Shown here in pieces: positions 48,092-59,292 of a stretch of DNA of 64,000 bases. The stretch covers positions 116,859 through 180,858 of the forward strand of contig JBBHKE010002191.1 of assembly GCA_037447655.1 (NCBI GenBank), read 5' to 3'. The notes under the pieces were generated by a model. It saw nothing but the letters and a program-made list of their open reading frames with translations, was not told where the DNA came from and did no database searches. The stretch is from Zygnema cylindricum (Eukaryota; Streptophyta; Zygnematophyceae; Zygnematales; Zygnemataceae). The position numbers and the translations under genes are program-made. Position 1 is the first letter of the stretch, and each line of letters begins with the position of its first letter.

Positions 48092-49368
48092 CAATATTTT
48101 GTGTCTAGGTCAGATGTAATACTTACCTTTGATAGTGTGACAGTAGCAGATAGACAGTAGAGTGTACTGTACTGTACTTTTGCAAGGACACGCGTCGACA
48201 GTTGAAGATGATGCAGGTATTCCAGAGTGGCGACCGACACCCACATACACGTGTCACAAATCGTACGGGCGGGTTCAGTGAATCAGACGGATGAAGACTA
48301 AGCCGAACATCCGGGAGAGAATTGTGAGAGGTTGAAAGTAGGTCGTCGATACGAACCGATTCGACGGACGCGATTAAAGTGGGGACCACAATGACTTAGT
48401 GCGCCGTACGCACTCAGGATGTTCGTACCACTGATCAACATTTATCTAGACTTTTGTGATTAATGCTGACTAGGCATTGACAACATTAATTGTACGGACG
48501 TTATTTGTAAATATCTGGAAAACAAATGGTTGGCGTTTAGTGCATTAGAAATAAGTGTTACACTTTTCATTTAGCGGCAGGTAGTAATTAGGATTTTGGA
48601 AGTACTCACGGTACAGTGTCGTACAGGTTGTATACTTTGTCGTAAGTCAAGATAATACTGTAGTACAGCCACCCGAATTAGTGTGACCAGTAGATGCTCA
48701 CTCTGAGTATATACTTTAGGACAACCAATTTTGAATCATCCAGTTTTGGGATTATGATATTTTAAAGGCAGTTTTTGGGAAACTTCGAGAAGTCATATCT
48801 TATGGTTTACTGGGTATGGCTGGCGTTTAGTGCATTAGAAATTAGTGTTACACTGTTCATTTAGCAGGAGGTAGTAATTAGGATTTTGGAAGTACTCACG
48901 TTACAGTGACGTATAGGTTGTATACTTTGTCGTAAGTCAGGATAGTATTGTAGTACGACCACCCGAATTAGTGTGACCAATAGAATTAGTGTGACCAATA
49001 GATACTCACTCTGAGTATATAGTTTAGGACTTAGCCAATTTTCAATCATCCAGTTTTGGGATTATGACATTTTAAAGGCAATTTTTAGGAAATTTCCAGT
49101 CGTCTTATCTTATGGTTTATAGGGTCATTTGGGCTGCGATTTTGGGAATTGTCAGTTTACTGTGTTGTGTATGACTGTGGCAAATTTGGGGCATATTGGC
49201 CTTTTGAGTCATATTTTGTGGCAAATTTGAGGCATATTGGCTTTTGAGACATATTTTGTGTCCGCTGTAAATTGGCTGTTGAGTAGGTGTTTGATAGTTT
49301 CTGTTGTTTTTCATGTCTACTTCCACAACTACTGGTGGTTCTCCTCTTACAACGGTGGTTGTAGAACA
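48092..49368 (+). repeat. Copia-2 5' LTR, 5'-truncated, with internal duplication
   Basis: Matches the 3' LTR from about its 61st base onward, so the first 60-odd bases are missing. A 290-bp segment is tandemly repeated (48531-48820, 48821-49110), while the 3' LTR has it once. Ends GTAGAACA. Confidence 0.85.
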
Positions 49369-49371
49369 ATA

Positions 49372-49382
49372 GGTTATGGGCC
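49372..49382 (+). promoter_or_regulatory. Copia-2 primer-binding site, half-tRNA-iMet type
   Basis: GGTTATGGGCC, two or three bases after the LTR end; same class as in Copia-1. Confidence 0.75.
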
Positions 49383-49387
49383 TTTCG

Positions 49388-50150
49388 TGAAGAATTCCTA
49401 TCTTCAATGGCCAAAAGTATGCGTATTGGGGGCAATGGTCGAATCTTTGTTTGAAACTGCTGATTTATTGGGGGTCTTGGATGTATCCCTTAATGAAACA
49501 AATTCGAGTTGGGCGAAAAAATAATCAATGGAAAGGAACAATCTCATTCTTTGTATTTCAAAGACATCTGGTCATGTCTCGCCTAAAAATGAAGAAGGCG
49601 AGAGAGATTTGGACATCACTAAAAACTGCTTTTTAAAAAAAGAATGTCCAATAAGAGCTCTTGGTGGCTGGAAAAATTTGGGGGTAAAAATACTCGGGGG
49701 AAACTATGGTCGAGTATTGTGACAATTTTTGTGCACTTATTGATGCACATTCCTTTGCTAGTGGCTCATTTCCTGAGTTTCACCAGGCAACGCTGCTTAT
49801 TAGAGGTCTTCCTAGTAACTTGAAAGGTGTGTCTGCTCAGTTAAAGAGTCATGATAAGGCTAGCTGGTCATTTCAGTTAGCGTATAATCTTATATTGGTA
49901 GAAGAGTATAATACTAAATTCCTTGAAAGAGAAGTCAAAGTTGAGGCGTTTGCAACAGACTTTGACGAAAAAAATAAGAGTTTAATCAGAATAGGAATCA
50001 GTTTAACCAGAATCAAAATCAGTTTAACCAGAGGCTGGATAGAAAATCTTCTCCTGCTTGTTTTTATTGCTCTGAGAAGGGACATGGTTTTTATTGCTTT
50101 GAGAAGGGACATGGATATAGGTACTGTCCTAAACTGAAAAAGGCAAATAA
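49388..50150 (+). pseudogene. Copia-2 gag, broken
   Basis: FPIFNGQKYAYWGQW (about 49389-49433) is the Gag start, and AREIWTSLKTAF follows near 49598-49635. The UBN2 part YCDNFCALIDAHSF and LLIRGLPSNLKGVSAQLKSH is in another frame (49706-50000). The zinc knuckle CFYCSEKGH near 50067 is partly duplicated by a 27-bp repeat. Frameshifts separate the pieces. Confidence 0.82.
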
Positions 50151-50171
50151 AACAGGTTTATACAAGCCAGG

Positions 50172-50836
50172 GTGGCAGCAAAGCCAAAAACATATATGCT
50201 TTCGGGGAATCCTACCTATGGAAATACTTTTTTTTCAGCTTCTGCTGATGCAGATGAGTCTTTGAACTTCACTGACCAAGAGGAGGAGGATTTATTTGCT
50301 ATGGCGGCAGCCATGGAGGGTCCAATGGATGCAGGATGGATCATGGACACGGGAGCATCGGCCTACAAGTGCTGGAACAAGGCAACGTTTACAAATTTGC
50401 AACAGACATCTCCAAAGAGTATCTACTATGCTTGTGGCATGAGTGCTCAAACATCAACTCAGGGTGATGTATCTTTGATGGTAGATGTGGGGGGAAAGTT
50501 AGTAGAAAGAACTATCCACAATGTTTTGTATGTTCCAGACTTTAAGAAAAATTTTTTTTTTACTTCGTTATTGGAGAGCAAAGGCTTTCAGGTCATTCAG
50601 AAAGATGGTAGACAGGTTGTTAGCAAGAAAAAGAAAGTAGCAGAAACAGGAACTAGGGATGTTAGCAAAATGTACCGGATGGACATGGCTTAATATAAAA
50701 AAAAATGATATTCTCTACTTTAGTGTCCAATATGATGATGAGTTGTGGCATAAAAGATTAGGACATATGGATTATGATAGTCTAAAGAAAATGGTGATTT
50801 CGAGAAAAGTTGATGGAGTTTCTCTCACATCTCATC
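50172..50836 (+). pseudogene. Copia-2 protease and GAG-pre-integrase fragment
   Basis: Acidic linker, then WIMDTGASAYKCWNKATF with the catalytic DTGA at 50346-50357. Then VLYVPDFKKNFFFTSLLESK and, in another frame, DDELWHKRLGHMDYDSLKKM. The region stops at the insertion point of the nested element. Confidence 0.88.
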
Positions 50837-51900
50837 TATTGTTTTGAAAAGTCAATTTCGTGCGAACGTGACAGTTTGTGAGTAATTGCTAATTGCATTT
50901 AATATGGAGGTTTGAATTGATTCATGGGTTGGGGGAGCGAACGTACGGATATACCTAAATTGAATTAATGGACTCATTGATTGGTTGAACAAGCATTGAG
51001 AAATGGACGGCGGATTGCGAAGCGATTTTATGTACAATAATCAAAATGTTGAAATAGGCGCCGCCGGTACGGCGCAGCTCCGACGCAGACAGGACAACGC
51101 AGCTGCGGTTTCTTTGGATAAATATGCGCCGCCAGTACGGAGCAGCTGCGGCGCAAATAAGACAACACAGCTGCGGATAATATGACTAATATAGATTATG
51201 AGTAATGATGATTGTACGGTAATAGTTGCTTAGTGGTAGCTTGTTTTGTTTGACGTACGCAGGTTGCAAAGATGTCGGTGTAAATATTCTGTTCAACGGA
51301 GGTTTGTCTTTTTGCTAAATAGTTTATTAGTGTATATTTGCTCAGTTTGACATACCTCGAATTATTCAGGTATACTCTCAATAGTTTAGGTAGATGGTAG
51401 ATATTGTACGGCTGGTATGCCTCCGTACATTCAGTAGTGAACTCTATGAGTATAACTTGTAGGACTTAGAATATTTTGAGTATCATAGTCAAGTTTATCA
51501 AAGCAATGACAGTGCGTCTTTGTCCTATTGGTGTGATCACCCTGTTTGGTTTTTTCATGTGAAAATTGGCGAAGTTGTTCAATGATATAGAATCTATATG
51601 TCTGTGCAGTTTCATTCTATTATGTTATTTCTGTAAGATTCTATGAGAGGTCTAAGTGGTTAGTTTGTGAAGTTGTCAGCTGGTTTTGTGAAACTCTGGA
51701 TCTTATATCTTCTAGATTCCTTGGTGGATTTGGCTCTCACTTTGGGAGTTCACAGTGTCTATAGTATACTGCCTATTGGTGTAGTTTGAAGGTATTTTAT
51801 TCTTTGTGGAGTAATTTGTGTTGTCTGAAACACAACTGTTTGAGGGGTAGTCTGTGGTGCTTCCGAGTGTTGTCATGGTTGAAATAGGCTATTGACAACA
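50837..51900 (+). repeat. Nested element 5' LTR
   Basis: Starts TATTGTTTTG, where the partner LTR has TGTTGTTTTG (one G-to-A change of the terminal TG). Ends GACAACA. Contains GGCGCAGCTCCGACGCAGAC and a related block near 51128-51175. Confidence 0.93.
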
Positions 51901-51913
51901 GGTTATGGGCCCA
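51901..51913 (+). promoter_or_regulatory. Nested element primer-binding site, half-tRNA-iMet type
   Basis: GGTTATGGGCCCA directly after the LTR, identical to the Copia-1 site. Confidence 0.87.
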
Positions 51914-52621
51914 CACCCATGGCTACCCATATTTGATGGATTAAAATATCACTACTGGAAGGATGCACTCGAGAGCTACTTGGAGATGATGGAGATAATG
52001 GATGTGGTGGACGGTACCTTGGCCGAAACATCAAATGGATGGAAAATGAATAATCATGAGTGTCTAAGGGTTATCAAGAACTCCTTGACTGAGGATTTGG
52101 TAATTTATTACCTAAGTTTTAAAAAGGCATCTAAATTATGGAAGTGCTTAGAATGTATGTAAGCATAGACTTCTTTATATCATTAGCTTAGCAGTGTTAC
52201 CAAAATAGTTGAACACAAGTATGTAAAAGGTAGTATGGAGAAACACTGTATTGACTTAGAAGTATTATTAGCAGAAAATGATTTGGTAGCAGGAAACTTT
52301 ACAAATGCCCAACAAGCTTTATTGTTAATGAGAAGTCTACCAAAAGAATATAAGAGTGCATTAGATCGATTGACTTTAATTGATAAAAGGGATTGGAGCT
52401 TAACTGTAGCAAGATTTGTTGTTCTAGATGAAGAGGCTAACAGAAAGGTTTTATCAAGTCAGACTAATATAAAGGAATCTAAGTCTCAGTTTCAGAAAAT
52501 TAAAAAGAATAACGAGTTCGGAGAACAACCAATGAATTGTTTTTATTGTAATGATTTGCGACATATTTTCAGGGTATGTCCGTCGTATAAAAGTGCCCTT
52601 CAGGGTATGTTCGTCGTATAA
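51905..52621 (+). pseudogene. Nested element gag with CCHC zinc knuckle, interrupted
   Basis: PWLPIFDGLKYHYWKDALES is a Copia-type Gag start. A stop-containing gap (52160-52234) separates it from a UBN2-like part (QALLLMRSLPKEYKSALDRL) and the knuckle CFYCNDLRHIFRVC (C-x2-C-x4-H-x4-C, about 52541-52582). Both parts are in the same frame. An intron or decay could explain the gap; decay is more likely. Confidence 0.8.
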
Positions 52622-52654
52622 AAGTGCATGTGTTAGAGGGAATTTCAGAGATGG

Positions 52655-53692
52655 ATGGGACAACAACCTAGTTTGACCCTCAACAAGAAGAGAATCAAGT
52701 TCTTTCGTGAGAGACAAGACTCGACCAATGACAGAAGGCATACACCGTGCGTTGACGAATTTATTTATTTACCGACCTTTTGTGTTGTTCGAAATGAGGA
52801 GAAAGAGGTGACACAAAAGGATCCGGTTACTGTCAGTATTTCTTATGACAGATTGGTGTGTGACACAAACTTACTAAAGGAAGAGGCAACTACAATAAGA
52901 GAAGTCGAAGGAAGTGAAGGGCACATGGAAGCGGAAGAAACGGGAAAAAATATTATCACCAAAAACAGTGAAGAAAAAGAAGAGTGTGAAAAAGACTCGG
53001 TTTGTGTGACTTCCTCTTGTGATAAAATGGTGTGTGAGAATGACGTAGAGGGAGAAGAGATTCCTGAAGTAAGGGGCGTTAAAGAAGTAAACTTAAAATT
53101 GATTGAAGAATATTCTTTAGAAAAAGAGAACACTAAAATGAAAACAAAACTTAGAGAAAGGGAAAAAGAAGATGATGAGATAGGAAAGAGTGAAGTGACA
53201 CAAAATGGGGAATTAACATCAGAAGTGGAAAATACTATGGGTTTAAAAATTATTGAACTCAGCGAAAAACGGACAAAAACTGTTAAGAAAATGAGGCTAA
53301 GGAAGAAAGTTCATAAAAGCGGAAAAAATCATAAATTTGGAGGAACATGGAAAATAGGAAAGAATACTAGGAAGAGGAAAGAACAGCTAACTAAAAAGAG
53401 GATCAGAATGAATATATTGAAAAGAAATACAGTTAAGAGAAGTGGCACATCTATGGAAATAGACCAAAAAATAATGAGAAAAATTACACTTTATAGAGGT
53501 AATGGGAAGGGAAACCATGGAAAAATTACAAAGTCTATAAACAGATCAAGAAGTCATAAGAAAACAAAGAAAATCAGTTGGAGAAAAAACATGTTACAAA
53601 AATCGATCACACCGAATAATGCAACCGGCAACGTTGAGAAAATGTGTGACAGAAAATTGGGAAGACTTGAAAGACTTTTCGAGAAATTTTAA
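52655..53692 (+). CDS. 345-aa Lys/Glu-rich ORF of the nested LTR element, unknown function
   Basis: An intact frame in the position of pol. Residues 1-45 are mixed, about 46-200 acidic with Cys pairs, and 200-345 strongly basic (runs such as KKMRLRKKVHKSGK and RSRSHKKTKK). There is an internal protein repeat with a 58-residue period: KDPVTVSISYDRLVCD at 55-70 and KDSVCVTSSCDKMVCE at 113-128, each followed by an E-rich stretch. The divergence of the two copies with preserved pattern hints at past selection. The charge split could suit an RNA- or Gag-binding accessory protein, but that is a guess. No known domain is recognised. Confidence 0.6.
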   Translation: MGQQPSLTLNKKRIKFFRERQDSTNDRRHTPCVDEFIYLPTFCVVRNEEKEVTQKDPVTVSISYDRLVCDTNLLKEEATTIREVEGSEGHMEAEETGKNIITKNSEEKEECEKDSVCVTSSCDKMVCENDVEGEEIPEVRGVKEVNLKLIEEYSLEKENTKMKTKLREREKEDDEIGKSEVTQNGELTSEVENTMGLKIIELSEKRTKTVKKMRLRKKVHKSGKNHKFGGTWKIGKNTRKRKEQLTKKRIRMNILKRNTVKRSGTSMEIDQKIMRKITLYRGNGKGNHGKITKSINRSRSHKKTKKISWRKNMLQKSITPNNATGNVEKMCDRKLGRLERLFEKF

Positions 53693-54210
53693 CGGAATAT
53701 TGTGCACCAGCGTCAATAACATATATCAAAGGAAGGGGAAGGCGTGGAAGTAACTAACAAGGGAGAATGTGCAGCAACTGTTTGATAAAAGTGTGTAGGA
53801 GACAAATTTTCGACAAATTTTTGATAACAGGGCTAAGTGACGAATACGATTGAGAATTCAGATTTACTTGAGAAATGTTATACCATTAATGAAAAAGAGT
53901 TTAGCGGTTATGGCATAAAAGAGTTGGTACAAGACGAAATTTTCAAGAAAGCGGAGGTTAGGAAATCGTAGCAGCTGCAGTGGTGATGTGTTATTTTAGC
54001 TAAGTCTTTGCATGATGAGTAGTGGAAGTTGTGAAAGAGATTCTTCAATCTCTAAATATTTGTACATCCTTGCTTTTGCATGTACCTCGATTAGAGTAGA
54101 AATATTTGCAGACAGAATGGAGTACTGAGTTTAAAGCTTTGGGGGAGTGTTGAATTTGAAAGCTTTAGTTCTCAGTAGATGAGGTTGTAAAAGGGAAGAT
54201 AAAGGAAAAG
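53693..54210. other. Non-coding internal region of the nested element
   Basis: AT-rich, with no long frame. It would hold the remaining non-coding part of the gag-only element. Confidence 0.5.
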
Positions 54211-54395
54211 TAGCGAAGCATGGCAGCATAGCAGTGCACGGTGCATTTCATATTTCAATCTGGGCTGCGATGTCAAAGTAGCGCAGCATGGCAGCATAGC
54301 AGTACACGGTGCATTTCATATTCATACATGGCAGCGGTGTCGAACTAGCGCAGCATAGCAACATACCAATACACGCTGCATATTTTTCGGGTGCA
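54211..54395. repeat. Three tandem units of about 67 bp, before the 3' LTR
   Basis: Units start at 54211, 54279 and 54346 with TAGCGMAGCATRGCARCATA. They lie just upstream of the purine-rich CGAAGGAG that precedes the 3' LTR. Confidence 0.85.
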
Positions 54396-54416
54396 CGAAC
54401 TAAATTTTCGAAGGAG

Positions 54417-55500
54417 TGTTGTTTTGAAAAGTCAGTTTCGTGCGAACGTGACAATTTGTGAGTAATTGCTAATTGCATTTAATATGGAGGTTTGAATTGA
54501 TTCATGGGTTGGGGGAGCGAACGTACGGATATACCTAAATTGAATTAAGGGACTCATTGAGTGGTTGAATAAGCATTGAGAAATGGACGGCGGATCGCGA
54601 AGCGATCCGATGTACAATAATCAAAATGTTGAAATAGGCGACGGCGATATGGCGCAGCTCCGACGCAGACAGGACAACGCAGTTGCGGTTACTTTGGATA
54701 AATATGCGCCGCCAGTACGGAGCAGCTGCGGCGTAGATAAGACAACACAGGTGCGGATATTATGACTACTATAGATTTTGTGTAATGATGATTGTACGGT
54801 AATAGTTGCTTAGTGGTAGCTGAGTGGTAGCTTGTTTTGTTTGATGTACGTAGGTTGCAAAGATGTCGGTGTAAATCTTCTGTTCAACAGAGGTTTGTCT
54901 TTTTGCTAAATAGTTTATTAGTGTAGAGTTGCTCAGTCTGACATACCTCGAATTATTCGGGTATACTCTCAATAGTTTAGGTAGATGGTAGATACCGTAC
55001 GGATGGTATGCCTCCGTACATTCAGTAGTAAACTCTCTGAGAATAACTTGTAGGACTTACAATATTTTGAGTATCACTGTCAAGTTTATCAAAGCAATGA
55101 CAAACTGTTTTCTGTATCTTTGACCTGTTGGTGTGATCACCCTGTTTAGTTTTTTCATGTGAAACTTAGTGAAGTTGTTCAATGATATAGAATCTATATG
55201 TGTGTGGAGTTTCATTCTATTATGTTATTTCAGTAAGATTTTGTGAGAGGTCTAAATGGTTAGTTTGTGAAGCTGTCAGTTTTTTTTGTGAAACTCTGGA
55301 GCTTATATCTTCTAGATTCCTTGGTGGATTTGGCTGTAACTTTGGGAGTTCACAATGTCTATATTATAATACCTATTGGTGCAGTTTGAGGGGATTTTAT
55401 TCTTTATGGAGTAATCTGTATTGTCTGAAACACAACTGTTTGAGGGGAAGTCTGTGATGCTCCCAAGTGTAGTCCATGGTGAAATAGGCTATGGACAACA
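54417..55500 (+). repeat. Nested element 3' LTR
   Basis: TGTTGTTTTG...GGACAACA, 1084 bp, preceded by the polypurine tract GAAGGAG. Aligns throughout with 50837-51900, with small indels. Confidence 0.93.
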
Positions 55501-55505
55501 TCATC

Positions 55506-56486
55506 CTATATAATCATGTGATGGTTGTTCACTTGACAATATCCACAGATAGCCATTTCCACAGGAAACAAACCATTGATCAAAAAAAGTTCTGCAGCCA
55601 ATCCATTAAGATGTTCTCGGTCCTTCACAAGTGGTTTCGATTGGAGGCGTTCACTATATGGTTACATTCACAAATGGCTACTCGAGGTTCACCAAAGTTT
55701 ACTTCATGCAGCATAAAAGTTACTCACTTCATGCAGTTTACTCACTTCAAACACTACAAAGCATGGGCGGAAAGGCTTCAGGAAGTCCAAATCGTGGCAC
55801 TGAGCTCGGACATTGGGGAAGAATACACATCAAAGGAATTCGAAGAATTTCTCTTTCAGGAAAGTATCAATCACAATCTTATAGTTCTATATACACAAGA
55901 ATAAAATGGTGTTTCTGAAAGATTAAATAGGACAGTGACAGAGAGTGCTCGGTCCATGCTTGCAGATAAAGGGATAGATTTGAAATTCTGGGTTGAAACG
56001 CTTAACTGTGTCGTTTATATTAAGAACATAATTGCTTCTAGATCTTTTAGCACTACACCTTATGAGCTTTGGACAAGAGAAAAACCTGATGTTAATCACT
56101 TTAAGATCTTTGGCAGCAAGTGTTTTATTCTAGATACTTCACAGGATTGATGGAAAATGGATGCAAAGGGCTTTTTTGGGATTTTCATGGGGTATGATGA
56201 TAATGCAAAAGGGTATAGAGTTTTTGTATTTGAGAAATAGAAAGTGATAATCTCTAGGAATATCCAAATTAAAGATGAACAGGATTCGGTTTACTTATTT
56301 AAAGTGCCAGATCAACCGGCGAAAGATAAACTTGAATATGTCATTTTTCACCATACACAGCGAGTTTACTTTCCACCAGCAAGTGGGACACCTCTTCTTT
56401 TAGTCCCCCTGGTAACTTCAAAGGATGCTTCATCACAAGTTCCAACTCAAGCGGAACGAACTGTTACCCAGTCAGAACCAAAATAG
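55506..56486 (+). pseudogene. Copia-2 integrase, broken, resuming after the nested insertion
   Basis: Integrase core pieces appear in shifting frames: SIGGVHYMVTFTNGYSRFTK, EEYTSKEFEEFLFQESINHN, then NGVSERLNRTVTESARSMLA and KFWVETLNCVVYIKN. Stops lie near 55903 and 56148. The C-terminal part MGYDDNAKGYRVF matches the same region in Copia-1. Confidence 0.87.
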
Positions 56487-56659
56487 TACACGGCTCGAAC
56501 CAAGCAGTCAAATCAAAGACAGCTGACAATTTCAGCCTCAAAATTTCCGGGGGGAAGGAGATCTAACAGTCGTCTGCAAGCAAGCTCTCACTTTGCTTTT
56601 TTTGTAGCTACTCACTTTGCTTTTTTTGCAACTACAGAGGAGCCTCTAACAATTCAAGA

Positions 56660-58215
56660 GGTCTTTTCATCACCTTAGAGAAATCATTGGATCCAGGCGG
56701 CAAACGATGAAATGAAGTCTATTATAGAGGCACAGACATTGGAGCTGGTGGATCTTCCTCCAAGCAGAAAAGTAATCGGCAACAAATGGGTATTCAAGGT
56801 GAAGTTGAATCGGGACAACACCATTGAAAGGTATAAGGCCAAACTAGTGGCCAAGGGGTATAATAAAAAAGAAGATATTTATTTTGAAGAAACCTTCTCT
56901 CTTGTTCTTAGATTTCCTAGTGTTAGAATTGTGCTAAGTCTAGCGCCTATATAGAATTTGGAAATACATCAAATAGATGTTAAAACTGATTTTTTGCATG
57001 GAGAGTTAGAAGCGACCGTTTACAAAAACAACCTGATATGTATGTGGAAAAAGGAAAGGAAGAATTAGTGTGTAAACTGATGAAGTCTTTGTATGGGTTG
57101 AATCAAGCCCCTAGACAATGGAATTTGAAGTTAGATGAGTTTTTGACTGGGCTAGGTTTTAAGAGAATTAGCTCGGATCATTATGTATATGTTTTACAAG
57201 GGGAGGATGGGATACTGTACATTGCTGTATATGTGGATGACTTATTACTAATGAGTAAGTCAATGGATGAGATAAACCACATTAAAGCAGCTTTAAGGTT
57301 TAGGTTTGAGATGAAGGACCTCGGTGAGGCCAAGTATATCTTAGGCATACAGGTAAAGAGAGACAGAAACAAAAGGCTGATTATGTTGACTCAGAAAGAA
57401 GCAATAGGTAATATGCTTGAAAAAAATAAAATGAAAGATGTAAAAAGATCTGTAACGCCCATGGAATTCAAACAGAAATTGGAAAGAAGAGAAGTGACTC
57501 AGATTCATGCATAATGGTTGGTGAGAGTTTAGAGTCAGGGGAGGAAGAGTTCATGGCTTCCAAGCAATATAGGCAGGCAGTTGGAAGTCTTATATATTTT
57601 ATAAACTATACGAGACCTGATGTTGCCGCAGCTGTGGGAGTCTTGAGTAGAAGTCTGCGGAATCCTCAAAAGGCATAATGGGAAGCAGCAAAAAGGGTGT
57701 TGAGATATTTGCAGGTACTCGAAATCTTAAGCTTGTACTCGGAGGAGGAGAAGTGAAAATATAGACGGGGAGCGACGCTAGCTATGGGGACATGCCAAGC
57801 CAAAAATCTACAACCGGTTTTGTTTTTAAGATTGGAGATGGAACTTGCTGTTGGAGCAGCAAATTACAAAAGGTTATAGCTCAATCCACAACGGAGTCAA
57901 AATACATGGCAGCAGCTTCTGCCTCAAGGAGCTCTTATGTGTCAAGTCTAATTTACATGAACTTGGGTTTATGCAAACAAGTCCTCAAGCCATCTGGTGT
58001 GACAACCACGCAACCATTGCAATTGCCTCTAACCTCAGACATCATTTTGAAAGCAAACACATGGATGTTAGACTTCACTTTGTCAAAGAAAAAGTGCTTG
58101 CAAAAGTCATTAAATTGTGTTATTTACTGTGCTTGCAAATATCATTAAATTGTGTTATTTACCGGATGAGAAGATGGTGGCTGACATGTTAACTAAAGCC
58201 CTTTCTGCTCCTAAG
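56660..58215 (+). pseudogene. Copia-2 reverse transcriptase and RNase H, broken
   Basis: NKWVFKVKLNRDNTIERYKA, a stop near 56953, KSLYGLNQAPRQWNLK and the catalytic YVDD at 57230-57241 mark the RT. LTQKEAIGNMLEKNKMKD is shared with Copia-1. RNase H pieces include SDASYGDMPSQKSTTGF and WSSKLQKVIAQSTTESKYMA. The tail IWCDNHATIAIA and HMDVRLHFVKEKV is in another frame. A VIKLCYLL/NCVIYR-type segment is locally duplicated near 58105-58160. Confidence 0.9.
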
Positions 58216-58278
58216 TTGCAATTTTTCCAGAGAGGCTATTGGACTACGTGAGTAAGTGAGTCTAAAGATTTAAAGGAG

Positions 58279-59292
58279 TGATGAGATATGAAATCTTTAG
58301 TTAAGTAAATAGAATTATGACAAGAGACTGAGGACTTAGAATATTTTCTGTCTAGGTCAAATGTAATACTTACCTTTGATAGTGTGATAGTAGCAGATAG
58401 ACAGTAGAGTGTACTGTAGGACACGCGTAGATAGACACTAGAGTGTACTGTAGAACACGTGTCGACAGAGTGTACTGTAGAACACGTGTTGACAGTTGAA
58501 GATAATCCGGAGTGGCGACCGACACCCACATACGCGTGTCACAAATCATACGGGCGCGTTCAGTGAATCAAACGGACGAAGACTAAGCGTAACATGCGGG
58601 AGAGAATTGTGAGAGATCGAAAGTAGGTCATCGATACGAACCAATTCGATGGACGCGATTAAAGTGGGGACCATTATGACTAAGTGCGGCGTACGCACCC
58701 AGGATGTTCGTACCACTGATCAACATTTATCTAGACTTTTTTGATTAATGCTGACTAAGTATTGACAGGACGTTATTTGTAAATATATGGAAAACAAATG
58801 GTTGGCGTTTAGTGCATTAGAAATTAGTGTTACACTGTTCATTTAGCGGCAGGTAGTAATTAGGATTTTGGAAGTATCCACGGTATAATGACGTACAAGT
58901 TGTATACTTTGTCGTAAGGCACGTTAGTATTGTAGTACGGCCACTTGAATTAGTATGGCTAGTAGATACTCACTCTGAGTATATAGTTTAGGACTTAGCC
59001 AATTTTGAATAATCTAGTTTTGGGATTATGATATTTTAAGGGCAGTTTTTGGGAAACTTCCAGACGTCATATCTTATGGTTTACTAAGTCATTTGGGCTG
59101 CGATTTTGGGAATTATCAGTTTATTGTGTTGTGTATCACTGTGGCAAATTTGAGGCATATTGGCTGTTTGAGTCATATTTTGTGTCAGCTGAAAGTTGGT
59201 TGTTGAGTAAGTGATTGATAGTTTCTGCTGTTTTTCATCTCTACTGCCACTGCTACTGCTGGTTCTCCTCCTGCAACGGTGGTTGGAGAACA
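58279..59292 (+). repeat. Copia-2 3' LTR
   Basis: Starts TGATGAGATATG right after the purine tract TTTAAAGGAG and ends GGAGAACA. It has one copy of the 290-bp segment that is doubled in the 5' LTR. Confidence 0.85.

Larger units (their letters stand above)
50837..55500 (+). mobile_element. Nested gag-only LTR retrotransposon (4.66 kb)
   Basis: A perfect 5-bp target duplication TCATC flanks it (50832-50836 and 55501-55505). LTRs are 50837-51900 and 54417-55500. Between them are a primer site, a gag with CCHC knuckle and a 345-codon Lys/Glu-rich ORF. No protease, integrase, RT or RNase H motif is visible. This resembles TR-GAG or BARE-2-like non-autonomous elements that need a helper. It disrupts Copia-2, so it is younger than it. 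Confidence 0.93.
48092..59292 (+). mobile_element. Copia-2: decayed Ty1/Copia retrotransposon, split by a nested LTR element
   Basis: LTR remnants at 48092-49368 and 58279-59292 enclose gag, protease, integrase, RT and RNase H fragments in Copia order. The coding part is cut at 50837 by a 4.66-kb LTR element and resumes at 55506. Many stops and frameshifts are present. It is autonomous in origin but now dead. Confidence 0.92.
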
